Assembly: GCA_002423245.1 (NCBI GenBank)
Contig: DIVD01000012.1
Coordinates: forward strand, 1-60,241
DNA length: 60,241 nt
Direction: 5' to 3'
From: Rhodobacteraceae bacterium UBA6141
Lineage (GTDB): Bacteria > Pseudomonadota > Alphaproteobacteria > Rhodobacterales > Rhodobacteraceae
Positions 23,376 through 31,338 of this stretch are shown here, piece after piece. Below the pieces are notes generated by a model. That model was not told the origin of the DNA. It worked only from the letters and a program-made list of their open reading frames with translations, and ran no database searches. The position numbers were made by a program, and so were the translations under genes. The first letter of the stretch is position 1; every line of letters begins with the position of its first letter.

Positions 23376-23695
23376 CGTAGCGCCCCCATTCGCGGGGCGT
23401 AGCAAACCCAGAAGCGCGCGCGACCGCGCTTGTCCATGACCGCGCGGCACCTCCTGCCAGAGTCTGTCCACGCCCGGAATGGGGCCCAGAATGGATCCCG
23501 CTCGCTGACAGGCTGCGCGGCCGCAGGCTCGAGGTCTGATGCGCGCAGAAGCGTCGGCCCGAACATCTCCGAGAACTCGAACCACCAGCGCCGCCTACCC
23601 CATCGGATCAGCAAAGGACCGGCGCCCCAGGAGTCCATGCAGACGCCGCCGACGATCGCGCCATGGTGGTCGAAGGAAGGGATGCAGGCAGTCAT
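23372..23695 (-). CDS. Hypothetical phage protein
   Basis: 107 residues (MTACIPSFDHHGAIVGGVCM) with an Arg/Trp-rich patch (RWGRRRWWFEFSEMFGP) and a beta-like C-terminus (KRGRARFWVCYAPRMGALR). The composition and the Trp/Arg patch could suit nucleic-acid or ligand contact, but no family was recognised. Overlaps both neighbours by 4 bases. Confidence 0.6.
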   Translation of the reverse strand: MTACIPSFDHHGAIVGGVCMDSWGAGPLLIRWGRRRWWFEFSEMFGPTLLRASDLEPAAAQPVSERDPFWAPFRAWTDSGRRCRAVMDKRGRARFWVCYAPRMGALR

Positions 23696-23988
23696 GGCGC
23701 ATTGCGGTCACGCGCCGCCAGTTCTTCAGCGCCTTGTTCAATCGTCGCCGCAAACGCGTCGGAGATCGCTTCATGCAGATGCTTGCTCAATTCCTCGGCT
23801 TTCTCTGCGCTGATGACGAACCGCACATCTTCGTCACCAAGCACAATGCGCATCTGCACCACGGGGACGATATGGTCCTCGCCGGCCATTGCTGCCCCGG
23901 AACACGACAGAATCCCGTCAGGGAGCTGCTCAAGTTCATAAAGCTCGTCCGGGTCGTAGACCCGTTCCATCACCCCAATGTACGCCAC
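23692..23988 (-). CDS. Hypothetical phage protein (GTG start)
   Basis: 98 residues. GAGGAG six bases upstream of a GTG at 23988 decides the start (MAYIGVMERVYDPDELYELE); longer in-frame extensions reach back through decamer array 3 and are not credible. Mixed alpha/beta with a helical C-terminus (AEKAEELSKHLHEAISDAFA). First gene of the block that ends with the integrase. Not recognised. Confidence 0.6.
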   Translation of the reverse strand: MAYIGVMERVYDPDELYELEQLPDGILSCSGAAMAGEDHIVPVVQMRIVLGDEDVRFVISAEKAEELSKHLHEAISDAFAATIEQGAEELAARDRNAP

Positions 23989-24092
23989 TTTCTTCTCCTC
24001 TAAGTGCAAGGTTGTTGTTGGTGCAAATCCCGCATCGACCATGGCATTGTCTCCATCCTGGCACGTCAGAAGAACAAAGCACGGGAGCACCA

Positions 24093-24154
24093 GAGGCGAC
24101 GAGGCGTGGAGAGGCGTGGAGAGGCGTGGAGATGGCACAGCGCCCGCCTCTCGC
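24093..24154 (-). promoter_or_regulatory. Decamer array 3 near the right prophage end
   Basis: Plus-strand units GAGGCGAC and three perfect GAGGCGTGGA (24093-24130), then 14 bases and an inverted CGCCTCTCGC (24145-24154). It lies about 105 bases upstream of the GTG at 23988. Confidence 0.75.
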
Positions 24155-24236
24155 CCGCCGCTCGCCGGCTGACTCAAGCATGACTCAAGCGGCGTTCGCC
24201 ATTCGGGCACAGTCCGGTGCAGACGGGTGTTGACGA

Positions 24237-24710
24237 ATGAGGCTGACTGCGGACAAGGCCAGTGCGCGATTCCAAAGGCTTACGCTCCAAGTCACTGATT
24301 TTGCGAGTGTTCCTGAATTTGCCAGGTTATCGCGGGATCAGGTGCAGATCCTGATGATCACCAGCCGCGACACCGGGCGATGGATCATCCCGAAGGGCTG
24401 GCCGATGCCCGGCCTCTCCCCCGCCGACTGCGCCGCGCAGGAGGCGTGGGAGGAGGCGGGGGTCGTCGGCCATGTCTCGGCCCGAAGCCTGGGCAGCTAT
24501 CGCTACGCCAAGGCCCTTGGCCCCCGAAAGGCGGTGCCCTGCGCCGTCGAGGTCTATCCGCTGCGGGTGGACAGGCTTGCCCGGCAGTTCCCGGAAAAGG
24601 ACCAGCGCCGGCGCAGGTGGTTCAGCCAGCGCAAGGCGGCGCTCAAGGTGGCGGAGCCGGAGCTTGCGCAGATGCTTGCGGCTTTTGTGCCGCCCGACGC
24701 GGGCGCCTGA
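24237..24710 (+). CDS. NUDIX hydrolase, N-terminus apparently replaced by prophage sequence
   Basis: 157 residues as read. The NUDIX box lies at about residues 58-80 (GLSPADCAAQEAWEEAGVVG). SRDTGRWIIPKGWPM and the end FPEKDQRRRRWFSQRKAALK are typical of a Rhodobacteraceae NUDIX protein that hydrolyses nucleoside-diphosphate-linked substrates. The first ~35 residues (MRLTADKASARFQRLTLQVT) do not resemble the family and sit in prophage-like DNA. The reading frame stays open across the junction, so a hybrid protein could be made, possibly without the first beta strand. Confidence 0.75.
   Translation: MRLTADKASARFQRLTLQVTDFASVPEFARLSRDQVQILMITSRDTGRWIIPKGWPMPGLSPADCAAQEAWEEAGVVGHVSARSLGSYRYAKALGPRKAVPCAVEVYPLRVDRLARQFPEKDQRRRRWFSQRKAALKVAEPELAQMLAAFVPPDAGA
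24300..24360. other. Predicted right attachment site (attR) in a NUDIX gene
   Basis: Sequence left of about 24,340 is AT-richer and phage-like. From about 24,345 rightwards it encodes the conserved host NUDIX sequence beginning QVQILMITSRDTGRWIIPKG. The usual first strand of this NUDIX family is replaced by an unrelated N-terminus. The core cannot be defined without attL. Confidence 0.5.
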
Positions 24711-24861
24711 GGCGGGCGCCTGAGGCGGGCAGCCGGGGTGCGCGGCGGGGGTGCGCGGCGGGGGCGGGCGGCTGAGCACCCGTCTTGAATTTCCTCCCCG
24801 AACCGTTAAGTCTGCCTCACCCGCCGGGCCGCTGCCGGTGCCCGGGCCCCGAGTATCTTGC
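24711..24861. repeat. GC-rich intergenic region with tandem 13-mers
   Basis: Two short tandem repeats: GCGGGCGCCTGAG (about 2.4 copies, from about 24,699) and GTGCGCGGCGGGG (two copies near 24737-24762). No gene seen before the DUF1178 start. Confidence 0.6.
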
Positions 24862-25323
24862 ATGATCCGCTTTTCCCTCTCCTGCCCCAACGCGCACAGC
24901 TTCGAAAGCTGGTTTCAGTCCGGCGCGGCCTTCGACCGGCTGAAGGCGGCCGGGCAGATCTCCTGCATCGTCTGCGGCGCGACCGGGGTTGAAAAGTCGC
25001 TGATGGCCCCGGCCGTGCGCCCCGCCCGCAAGGCGGGCGAGCCTGCCGCGCCCGCGCTCTCGGCCCCCGGGACCCCGGCCGCCGCGAACCCGGCAGCAGA
25101 GGCTCTGGCGGCAGAGGCACTGGCGGCGCTGCGGCGCAGGATCGAGGAGAGCTCGGACTATGTCGGCATGAACTTTGCCAGCGAGGCACGGGCGATCCAT
25201 GAGGGCGAGGCGCCCGACCGCGCGATCCATGGCGAGGCGCGGCTTGACGAGGCGAAGCGGCTGATCGAGGATGGCGTGCCGGTGGTGCCGCTGCCCTTCC
25301 TGCCAAGGCGCAACGCCAACTGA
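24862..25323 (+). CDS. DUF1178 family protein
   Basis: 153 residues. MIRFSLSCPNAHSFESWFQS with a later CIVCGATGVEKSLMAPAV is the family signature, with Cys residues likely to bind zinc. A Pro/Ala linker precedes the conserved C-terminal half (SSDYVGMNFASEARAIHEGE, then GVPVVPLPFLPRRNAN). Function is unknown; it is widespread in Alphaproteobacteria and often next to NUDIX genes, as here. Start chosen at the family N-terminus. Confidence 0.9.
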   Translation: MIRFSLSCPNAHSFESWFQSGAAFDRLKAAGQISCIVCGATGVEKSLMAPAVRPARKAGEPAAPALSAPGTPAAANPAAEALAAEALAALRRRIEESSDYVGMNFASEARAIHEGEAPDRAIHGEARLDEAKRLIEDGVPVVPLPFLPRRNAN

Positions 25324-25343
25324 TGTCCTGAAAGGCTTTTCGC

Positions 25344-26012
25344 ATGACGATCCTGATCACCGGCGCGAACCGCGGCCTCGGCCATGCGTTGCTTGAGGGC
25401 TACCGCAGCGAGGGCCGGGCGGCGATCGGCACCGCGCGCCGCGCGCAGGCCGGGCTGGAGCCGCTGGACGTGAACGACCCGGCCAGCGTCCGTTCCCTTG
25501 CCGCCGGGCTGGCCGGGCAGCCGATCGACACGCTGATCTGCAATGCCGGGGTCTATGCCGACAAGGGGCAGCGGCTGGAGGATGGCTATCCCGCCGAGGT
25601 CTGGGCCGAGAGTTTTGCCGTGAACGCAACCGGCGTGTTCCTGACCGTGCAGGCGCTGCTGGCCAACCTGCGCGCCGCTGCGGGCGCGGCCGACGGGGCC
25701 GGGCTGGCGCGCATCGCGATCATTTCCAGCCAGATGGCTTCGGACACCCTCGCGACGGGCGGCAGCTATGCCTATCGCGCCTCGAAGGCGGCGGCGCTGA
25801 ACCTTGGCCGCAATCTGGCGACCGACCTGAAGCCCGAGCGCATCGCCGTCGGCATCTACCATCCCGGCTGGGTGCAGACGGACATGGGCGGCGCCTCGGC
25901 GGACATCACCCCCGCCGAGGCCGCGGTCGGCCTGCGCGCCCGCATCGCCGCGCTGGACCTCGCGACGACCGGCTGTTTCGAGACATGGGACGGCGAGCCG
26001 CATCCCTTCTAG
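25344..26012 (+). CDS. SDR family NAD(P)-dependent oxidoreductase
   Basis: 222 residues. The NAD(P)-binding TGANRGLGHAL motif is at residues 6-16, NAG at about 67-69, and the catalytic Ser (ISSQMAS) and YRASK motif near residue 150. A short-chain dehydrogenase/reductase of the small cytosolic type; the substrate is not predictable. It follows DUF1178 after 20 bases and overlaps the end of the convergent pyruvate-kinase-like gene by 4 bases. Confidence 0.88.
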   Translation: MTILITGANRGLGHALLEGYRSEGRAAIGTARRAQAGLEPLDVNDPASVRSLAAGLAGQPIDTLICNAGVYADKGQRLEDGYPAEVWAESFAVNATGVFLTVQALLANLRAAAGAADGAGLARIAIISSQMASDTLATGGSYAYRASKAAALNLGRNLATDLKPERIAVGIYHPGWVQTDMGGASADITPAEAAVGLRARIAALDLATTGCFETWDGEPHPF

Positions 26013-27532
26013 GGCAGGCGCCACGCCCCCAGCGGGCCCAGATGCGCGAACTTCTTGTCCTGATGCCGGTCCATCCGCGACAGGACGGTGCGCAGGAACG
26101 CCGCCGCCTCGGCGAGATAGGGGCCCTTGTTCAGCATCACGCATTCGGCGCGCTGGCCCATCGCGGCGTCGGTGGTCTCGGCCCGGCTCGCCTGCCCGTC
26201 GCGCAAGAGCCCTTCCAGCACCTGCGTCGCCCAGACCACCGGCACCTGCGCCGCCTCGCAGAGCCACAGCATTTCCTCCTGCATCTCGGACAGCCGCTCG
26301 AAGCCGATCTCCACCGCCAGATCGCCGCGCGCGATCATCACCGCGACGGGCACCCGCCCGCCCGCGGCGACGATCATCTGCGGCAGGTTGCGCACCGCGA
26401 GCGGCGTCTCGATCTTCAGCATCACCGCCGGCAGGGCGCGGCCCTCGCAGCGCGACTCCAGCTCTGCCAGCAGCTCCTGCACATCCTCCACCGTCTGCAC
26501 GAAGGAGAGGGCCACAATATCCGCATGGGCCGCGACGAAATCGAGCTTGCCGCGGTCCTCCTCGGTCAGCGCCGGGATCGCCAGATCGGCGCCGGGCAGG
26601 TTGACGCCCTTTTCCGGCTTCAGCTTTTCACCCTTGGCGCGGGCGCCGGTCACCACAAGGATGGCGCAGCCGTCCCCCGGCCGCTCCACCACCCGCGCGC
26701 GCAGCTTGCCATCGTTGATCCAGACCGGCTGGTCCACCGGCATATGCGCGAACAGTTCGGCATGGCTCAGCACCGCCACCGGCAGGTCGAGCGCAACACC
26801 GGCGTCGGTCGCCAGCGCGAAGCGGTCGCCGATCCTCAGCCGGACATCCTCCACCCGCGCCACCGAGGCGATGCGGATCTTCGGCCCGGCAAGGTCCATC
26901 GACACCGGCACCCGGCGCCCGGCAGCCTCTGCCGCGGCGCGGGTCTGCGCGATCATCGCCGCCCACACCTCGGGCCAGTCATGGGCGGTGTTGATGCGCA
27001 CGCAATCCGCCCCCGCCGCGAGGAGACGCGGCATCATTCCGGCATCCGTCGCGGCCTCGGTCGGCAGCGTCACCAGGATCCGCGTCTGCGGCCCGCCCGG
27101 CGCGCCGCCGAACAGCGCATCGCGCCGCGCCGCCAGGATGCGCGCCGGCTGCGCGAAGGCATCGGCGGGCGGAAATTCCGCCGGGGCGCCCGCGATCCGC
27201 TCCAGCGCCGCGATCACCGCGGCCAGCGAGGGCCGGACATGCCCCTCGGCCCGGCCGAGCGAGGACAGGCCAAGCGCCGCGAGCGGGCGCTGGAGCGGCC
27301 TCAGATCGGCCCGGCGCAGCGCGAGATAAGCCGCCATGTTCGCGGCCGAGGCCCGGAACTCCTCGCGGCGCAGCAAAGGCCCCCAGACCTCCATCGCCTG
27401 TGCGCTTGCGGCGGCAACCTCGCCCTCCAGCCCGCGCAGCGCGGCCAGCAGGGCGCCGCGATCCGTCTCTGCCTGCGCCTGCGGCTGGCCGTTCCCCGTC
27501 ATGTCGGTCTGCATCCCCTGTTCCCTGGTCAT
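26009..27532 (-). CDS. Pyruvate kinase-like protein without the C-terminal domain
   Basis: 507 residues from an ATG with AGGGGG five bases upstream. Residues about 1-150 are a helical N-terminal extension not found in classical enzymes. The rest is the pyruvate kinase barrel with B domain: ILVTLPTEAATDAGMMPRLL, then DLAGPKIRIASV, VMLKIETPLAVRNLPQMI, IARGDLAVEIGF and AECVMLNKGPY. The protein stops soon after the barrel, so the allosteric C-domain is missing. It may phosphorylate ADP from PEP or have a related role; classical kinetics should not be assumed. In-frame starts further upstream (to 27637) are possible. Confidence 0.75.
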   Translation of the reverse strand: MTREQGMQTDMTGNGQPQAQAETDRGALLAALRGLEGEVAAASAQAMEVWGPLLRREEFRASAANMAAYLALRRADLRPLQRPLAALGLSSLGRAEGHVRPSLAAVIAALERIAGAPAEFPPADAFAQPARILAARRDALFGGAPGGPQTRILVTLPTEAATDAGMMPRLLAAGADCVRINTAHDWPEVWAAMIAQTRAAAEAAGRRVPVSMDLAGPKIRIASVARVEDVRLRIGDRFALATDAGVALDLPVAVLSHAELFAHMPVDQPVWINDGKLRARVVERPGDGCAILVVTGARAKGEKLKPEKGVNLPGADLAIPALTEEDRGKLDFVAAHADIVALSFVQTVEDVQELLAELESRCEGRALPAVMLKIETPLAVRNLPQMIVAAGGRVPVAVMIARGDLAVEIGFERLSEMQEEMLWLCEAAQVPVVWATQVLEGLLRDGQASRAETTDAAMGQRAECVMLNKGPYLAEAAAFLRTVLSRMDRHQDKKFAHLGPLGAWRLP

Positions 27533-27708
27533 GTTCGCCCCCTGATCCATACGCCCGGATGCAACGGATCTATACACCTGATGCGACGGCTCCATGTCAG
27601 TCATCAAGGCAGTCATCGTGCCGCCGGCCCTGCCCATTCCCCTTGCACCCCGCCCCTGCCCCGCATAAGTAGCGGGCGATCTTGGCGGGCGCGGGGAGAG
27701 GGGCTTTC

Positions 27709-28968
27709 ATGCCGCTTCTGGTGATGAAATTCGGCGGCACATCGGTCGGGGATCTGGCGCGCATCCGGAACGCCGCCCTGAAGGTGCAGCGCGAGGTGGA
27801 ACGGGGCTATGACGTGATCGTCATCGTCTCGGCCATGTCCGGCAAGACCAACGAACTGGTGGGCTGGGTGGAACAGACCTCGCCGCTGTTCGACGCGCGC
27901 GAATACGATGCCGTCGTGTCCTCGGGCGAGAACGTGACCGCCGGGCTCATGGCGCTGACCTTGCAGGAGCTGGACATACCGGCGCGCAGCTGGCAGGGCT
28001 GGCAGGTGCCGATCCTGACCACCTCCGCCCATTCCGCCGCGCGGCTCGTGGACATCCCGCGCGAGGCTATCGACCGCAAGTTTGCCGAAGGCATGAAGGT
28101 CGCCGTGGTCGCGGGCTTTCAGGGCGTCTCGCCCGAGGGGCGCATCACCACGCTGGGCCGCGGCGGATCGGACACCACCGCCGTCGCCTTCGCCGCCGCT
28201 TTCGGGGCCGAGCGGTGCGACATCTACACCGATGTGGATGGCATCTACACTACCGACCCGCGCATCAGCTCGAGGGCGCGCAAGCTGGACAGGATCGCCT
28301 TCGAGGAGATGCTGGAGCTTGCAAGCCTCGGCGCCAAGGTGCTGCAGACCCGCTCGGTAGAGCTTGCCATGCGCTACAAGGTCAGGCTGCGGGTGCTGTC
28401 CAGCTTTGAAGACACGGACGAAACCTCCGGCACTGTCGTTTGCGACGAGGATGAAATCATGGAATCGAAAGTCGTCTCCGGCGTCGCCTATTCGCGCGAC
28501 GAAGCCAAAATGACCCTCGTCACCATCGAGGACCGGCCCGGCATCGCCGCCGCGATCTTCGGCCCGCTGTCCGAGGCGGGGGTGAACGTGGACATGATCG
28601 TGCAGAACATCTCGGAGCGCGATTACGACAACCATCCCGGCGCCGTCACCGACATGACCTTCTCGTGCCCGGTCAACCAGGTCGCCCGCGCCCGCGCCGC
28701 GATGGAGGACGCCCGCGCCGCCGGGATCATCAGCTATGACGATCTGGCGGTGGATACCGAGGTGGCGAAGGTGTCGGTCGTGGGCATCGGCATGCGCTCG
28801 CACGCCGGGGTGGCGGCGACGATGTTCCGGGCACTGGCCGCCGAGAACATCAACATAAAGGTCATCGCGACGTCCGAGATCAAGATTTCGGTGCTGATCG
28901 ACCGGAAATACATGGAACTCGCCGTGCAGGCGCTTCATGATGCCTTCGAACTGGAAAAGGCGGCCTGA
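27709..28968 (+). CDS. lysC: Aspartate kinase
   Basis: 419 residues. KFGGTS at about 7-12 and GRGGSDTTAVAFA near 155-165 are the nucleotide- and aspartate-binding signatures. Two ACT domains follow from about residue 265 (VTIEDRPGIAAAIFGPLSEA and a later VGIGMRSHAGVAATMF), which would sense lysine and/or threonine. It makes beta-aspartyl phosphate for lysine, threonine and methionine. RBS GGGGAGAGGGG precedes the ATG. ptsP follows after 35 bases, an arrangement common in Alphaproteobacteria. Confidence 0.96.
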   Translation: MPLLVMKFGGTSVGDLARIRNAALKVQREVERGYDVIVIVSAMSGKTNELVGWVEQTSPLFDAREYDAVVSSGENVTAGLMALTLQELDIPARSWQGWQVPILTTSAHSAARLVDIPREAIDRKFAEGMKVAVVAGFQGVSPEGRITTLGRGGSDTTAVAFAAAFGAERCDIYTDVDGIYTTDPRISSRARKLDRIAFEEMLELASLGAKVLQTRSVELAMRYKVRLRVLSSFEDTDETSGTVVCDEDEIMESKVVSGVAYSRDEAKMTLVTIEDRPGIAAAIFGPLSEAGVNVDMIVQNISERDYDNHPGAVTDMTFSCPVNQVARARAAMEDARAAGIISYDDLAVDTEVAKVSVVGIGMRSHAGVAATMFRALAAENINIKVIATSEIKISVLIDRKYMELAVQALHDAFELEKAA

Positions 28969-29003
28969 GCACGGGCCCCGAACACGGGGAGTGGGATCCG
29001 GTC

Positions 29004-31250
29004 ATGCCCGACCGCTCTGAATCCGAAAGCCGCAAGCTTCTGCGACGGTTGCGCGACACGCTCGCGACCCCGGCCAAGGGGCAGGAGCGGCTTGACCGGA
29101 TCACCCACATGATCGCCGATTCGATGCGCACCGACGTGTGCTCGATCTACCTCTTTCGCGACGCGAACACGCTGGAGCTTTGCGCGACCGAGGGCCTGAA
29201 GCCCGAGGCCGTGCACCAGACGCGGATGCGGCTGGGCGAGGGGCTGGTGGGCCGCGTCGCCAAGACCTCGACCCCGATCAACACCGGCAACGCCCCCGCC
29301 GAACGCGGCTTCCGCTTCATGCCCGAGACGGGGGAGGAGATCTACTCCGCCTTCCTTGGCGTGCCGATCCAGCGGCTCGGCGAACGCCTCGGCGTGCTGG
29401 TGGTGCAATCCAAGCGCGCGCGCCAGTATTCCGAGGACGAGGTCTATGCGCTGGAAGTCGTGGCGATGGTGCTGGCCGAGATGACCGAGCTTGGCGCCTT
29501 CGTCGGCGAGGGCGAGGCGCTGTCGGCGCTGCACCAGCAGCCGGTGCTGTTCCGCGGGCTGACGGGGCAGGAGGGCGCGGCCGAGGGCCGGGTCTGGCTG
29601 CACGAACCCCGCGTGGTGGTGGCGAACCCGGTCGGCGACGATCCCAAGAAGGAACTCAAGCGCCTGAATGCCGCCGTGGCGGAACTGCGCCTGTCTGTCG
29701 ATGCGATGATGTCGGGCAGCGAGATCGTGGACAAGGACCACCAGCAGGTGCTGGAAGCCTACCGCATGTTCGCCAATTCCCGCGGCTGGCTGCGCCGGAT
29801 GGAGGAGGATATCCAGCGCGGCCTGTCAGCCGAGGCGGCGGTGGAGAAAGAGCAGTCCACCACCCGCGCCCGGCTGGGCCAGGTGCCCGACCCCTACCTG
29901 CGCGAGCGCCTGCACGACCTTGACGACCTGTCGAACCGCCTGCTGCGCATCCTCACGGGCCAGGGCCGCGATACCGGCGCCGCCATGCCCGAAAACCCGG
30001 TGCTGGTCGCGCGCAACATCGGCCCGGCGGACCTGCTGGACTACGGGCGCAAGCTGAAGGGTCTGGTGCTGGAGGAAGGCTCTGTCGGCAGCCATGCCGC
30101 CGTGGTCGCCCGCGCGCTGGCGATCCCGCTGGTCATCCACGCGCAGGGCATCACGGCCGAGGCGCTGAACGGCGATGCCATCCTCGTGGACGGCGATCAG
30201 GGCATCGTGCATCTGCGGCCCGAGGAAAGCGTCGCCAGCGCCTTCCGCGACAAGATCGCCATGCAGGCCGAGGCGCAGACCCGCTATGCCAGCCTGCGCG
30301 AGCTGCCTGCCGTCACCACCTGCGGCACCCGCATCGGGCTGCACATGAACGCCGGGCTGATGGCGGATCTGCCCTCGCTGACCGGCTCGGGCGCCGAGGG
30401 TGTGGGGCTGTTCCGCACCGAACTGCAATTCCTGCTGCGCAGCCGGGTGCCGCGCCGGGGCGAGCTTGCCGCGCTCTATTCCCGCGTGCTGGATTCGGCA
30501 CGGGGCAAGCGCGTGGTGTTCCGCACGCTCGACATCGGCTCCGACAAGGTGCTGCCCTACATGAAGCCGCAGGACGAGCCGAACCCGGCGATGGGCTGGC
30601 GGGCGATCCGCGTCGGGCTCGACAAGCCGGGCGTGATGCGGATGCAGCTTCAGGCGCTGGTGCGCGCCGCGGCCGGGCGCCCGCTGACGGTGATGTTCCC
30701 CTTCGTCGCGCAGATGAGCGAATTCGAGGAGGCCCGCCGCGCGCTGCTGAACGAGATCGAGCGCGAGCGCCGCGCCGGCCATGTGCTGCCGACCAGCACC
30801 GAGATCGGTGCGATGCTGGAAACCCCCAGCCTCGCCTTCGCGCCGCGCTCCTTCTTCGAGCTGGCCGATTTCGTGTCGATCGGCGGCAATGACCTCAAGC
30901 AGTTCTTCTTCGCCGCCGACCGTGAGAACGAACGGGTCCGCCGCCGCTATGACACGCTCGATGTCAGCTTTCTCGACCTCATCGCCACCATCGTCCGCCG
31001 CTGCGCCGAGACCGGCACCCCGCTGTCCTTCTGCGGCGAGGATGCCGGGCGCCCGATCGAGGCGTTGTGCCTGGCCGCGATGGGTCTGCGCAGCCTGTCG
31101 ATGCGGCCCGCCTCCATCGGCCCGGTCAAGCACCTGATCCGGCGGGTGAACCTTGCCGAACTGCGCGCGGTGATCGACGAGGCGCGCGAGGCGGGCGCGC
31201 TGACGGCGCGGCCCGCGGTCATGGAATGGCTCGCGCGCCAGCCCATGTGA
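29004..31250 (+). CDS. ptsP: PEP-protein phosphotransferase of the nitrogen PTS (EI-Ntr)
   Basis: 748 residues. A GAF domain (about 1-165) is followed by the enzyme I N-domain with phospho-accepting His364 in GSVGSHAAVVAR, and by the PEP-binding barrel. The barrel carries GVGLFRTELQF, the MFPFVAQMSEFEEAR stretch and the Cys of LSFCGEDAGR. It passes phosphate from PEP to NPr as the first step of the nitrogen-related regulatory PTS. The GAF domain is the expected sensor of nitrogen state. Full length for the family. Confidence 0.95.
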   Translation: MPDRSESESRKLLRRLRDTLATPAKGQERLDRITHMIADSMRTDVCSIYLFRDANTLELCATEGLKPEAVHQTRMRLGEGLVGRVAKTSTPINTGNAPAERGFRFMPETGEEIYSAFLGVPIQRLGERLGVLVVQSKRARQYSEDEVYALEVVAMVLAEMTELGAFVGEGEALSALHQQPVLFRGLTGQEGAAEGRVWLHEPRVVVANPVGDDPKKELKRLNAAVAELRLSVDAMMSGSEIVDKDHQQVLEAYRMFANSRGWLRRMEEDIQRGLSAEAAVEKEQSTTRARLGQVPDPYLRERLHDLDDLSNRLLRILTGQGRDTGAAMPENPVLVARNIGPADLLDYGRKLKGLVLEEGSVGSHAAVVARALAIPLVIHAQGITAEALNGDAILVDGDQGIVHLRPEESVASAFRDKIAMQAEAQTRYASLRELPAVTTCGTRIGLHMNAGLMADLPSLTGSGAEGVGLFRTELQFLLRSRVPRRGELAALYSRVLDSARGKRVVFRTLDIGSDKVLPYMKPQDEPNPAMGWRAIRVGLDKPGVMRMQLQALVRAAAGRPLTVMFPFVAQMSEFEEARRALLNEIERERRAGHVLPTSTEIGAMLETPSLAFAPRSFFELADFVSIGGNDLKQFFFAADRENERVRRRYDTLDVSFLDLIATIVRRCAETGTPLSFCGEDAGRPIEALCLAAMGLRSLSMRPASIGPVKHLIRRVNLAELRAVIDEAREAGALTARPAVMEWLARQPM

Positions 31251-31292
31251 GGTTTGGGTGAGCCTTGGCCTGCAACCCCCTGTCACGGCATG

Positions 31293-31323
31293 AAAAAGCC
31301 GGGGCAGCCCTCGCCGCCCCGGC
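31293..31323 (-). terminator. Rho-independent terminator of the DJ-1/PfpI gene
   Basis: On the minus strand an 8-bp stem GCCGGGGC / GCCCCGGC with a 10-base loop is followed by TTTTT. It lies about 15 bases beyond the stop of the leftward gene. Confidence 0.8.
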
Positions 31324-31338
31324 CGGTTCGCTTTCGGA

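Larger units (their letters stand above)
1..24345. mobile_element. Integrated tailed prophage (right-hand part; left end outside window)
   Basis: A continuous block of phage genes: tail, head, portal and terminase genes on the left, replication and regulatory genes in the middle, and a tyrosine integrase near the right end. Nearly all genes run leftwards with ATGA or GTGA overlaps. The lambda-type order (terminase, gpW-like, portal, protease/capsid, joiner, tail) and non-contractile-type tail genes suggest a siphovirus. The right boundary is placed by the switch to host genes inside the NUDIX gene near 24,340. It is inferred, because the left attachment site is not in the window. Confidence 0.9.

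Noticed and set aside
15488..24154. Decamer arrays as CRISPR
   Set aside because: The units are 10 bp with no spacers and no cas genes nearby.
24100..24236. tRNA as prophage attachment site
   Set aside because: No tRNA-like cloverleaf or T-loop sequence was seen near the right end.
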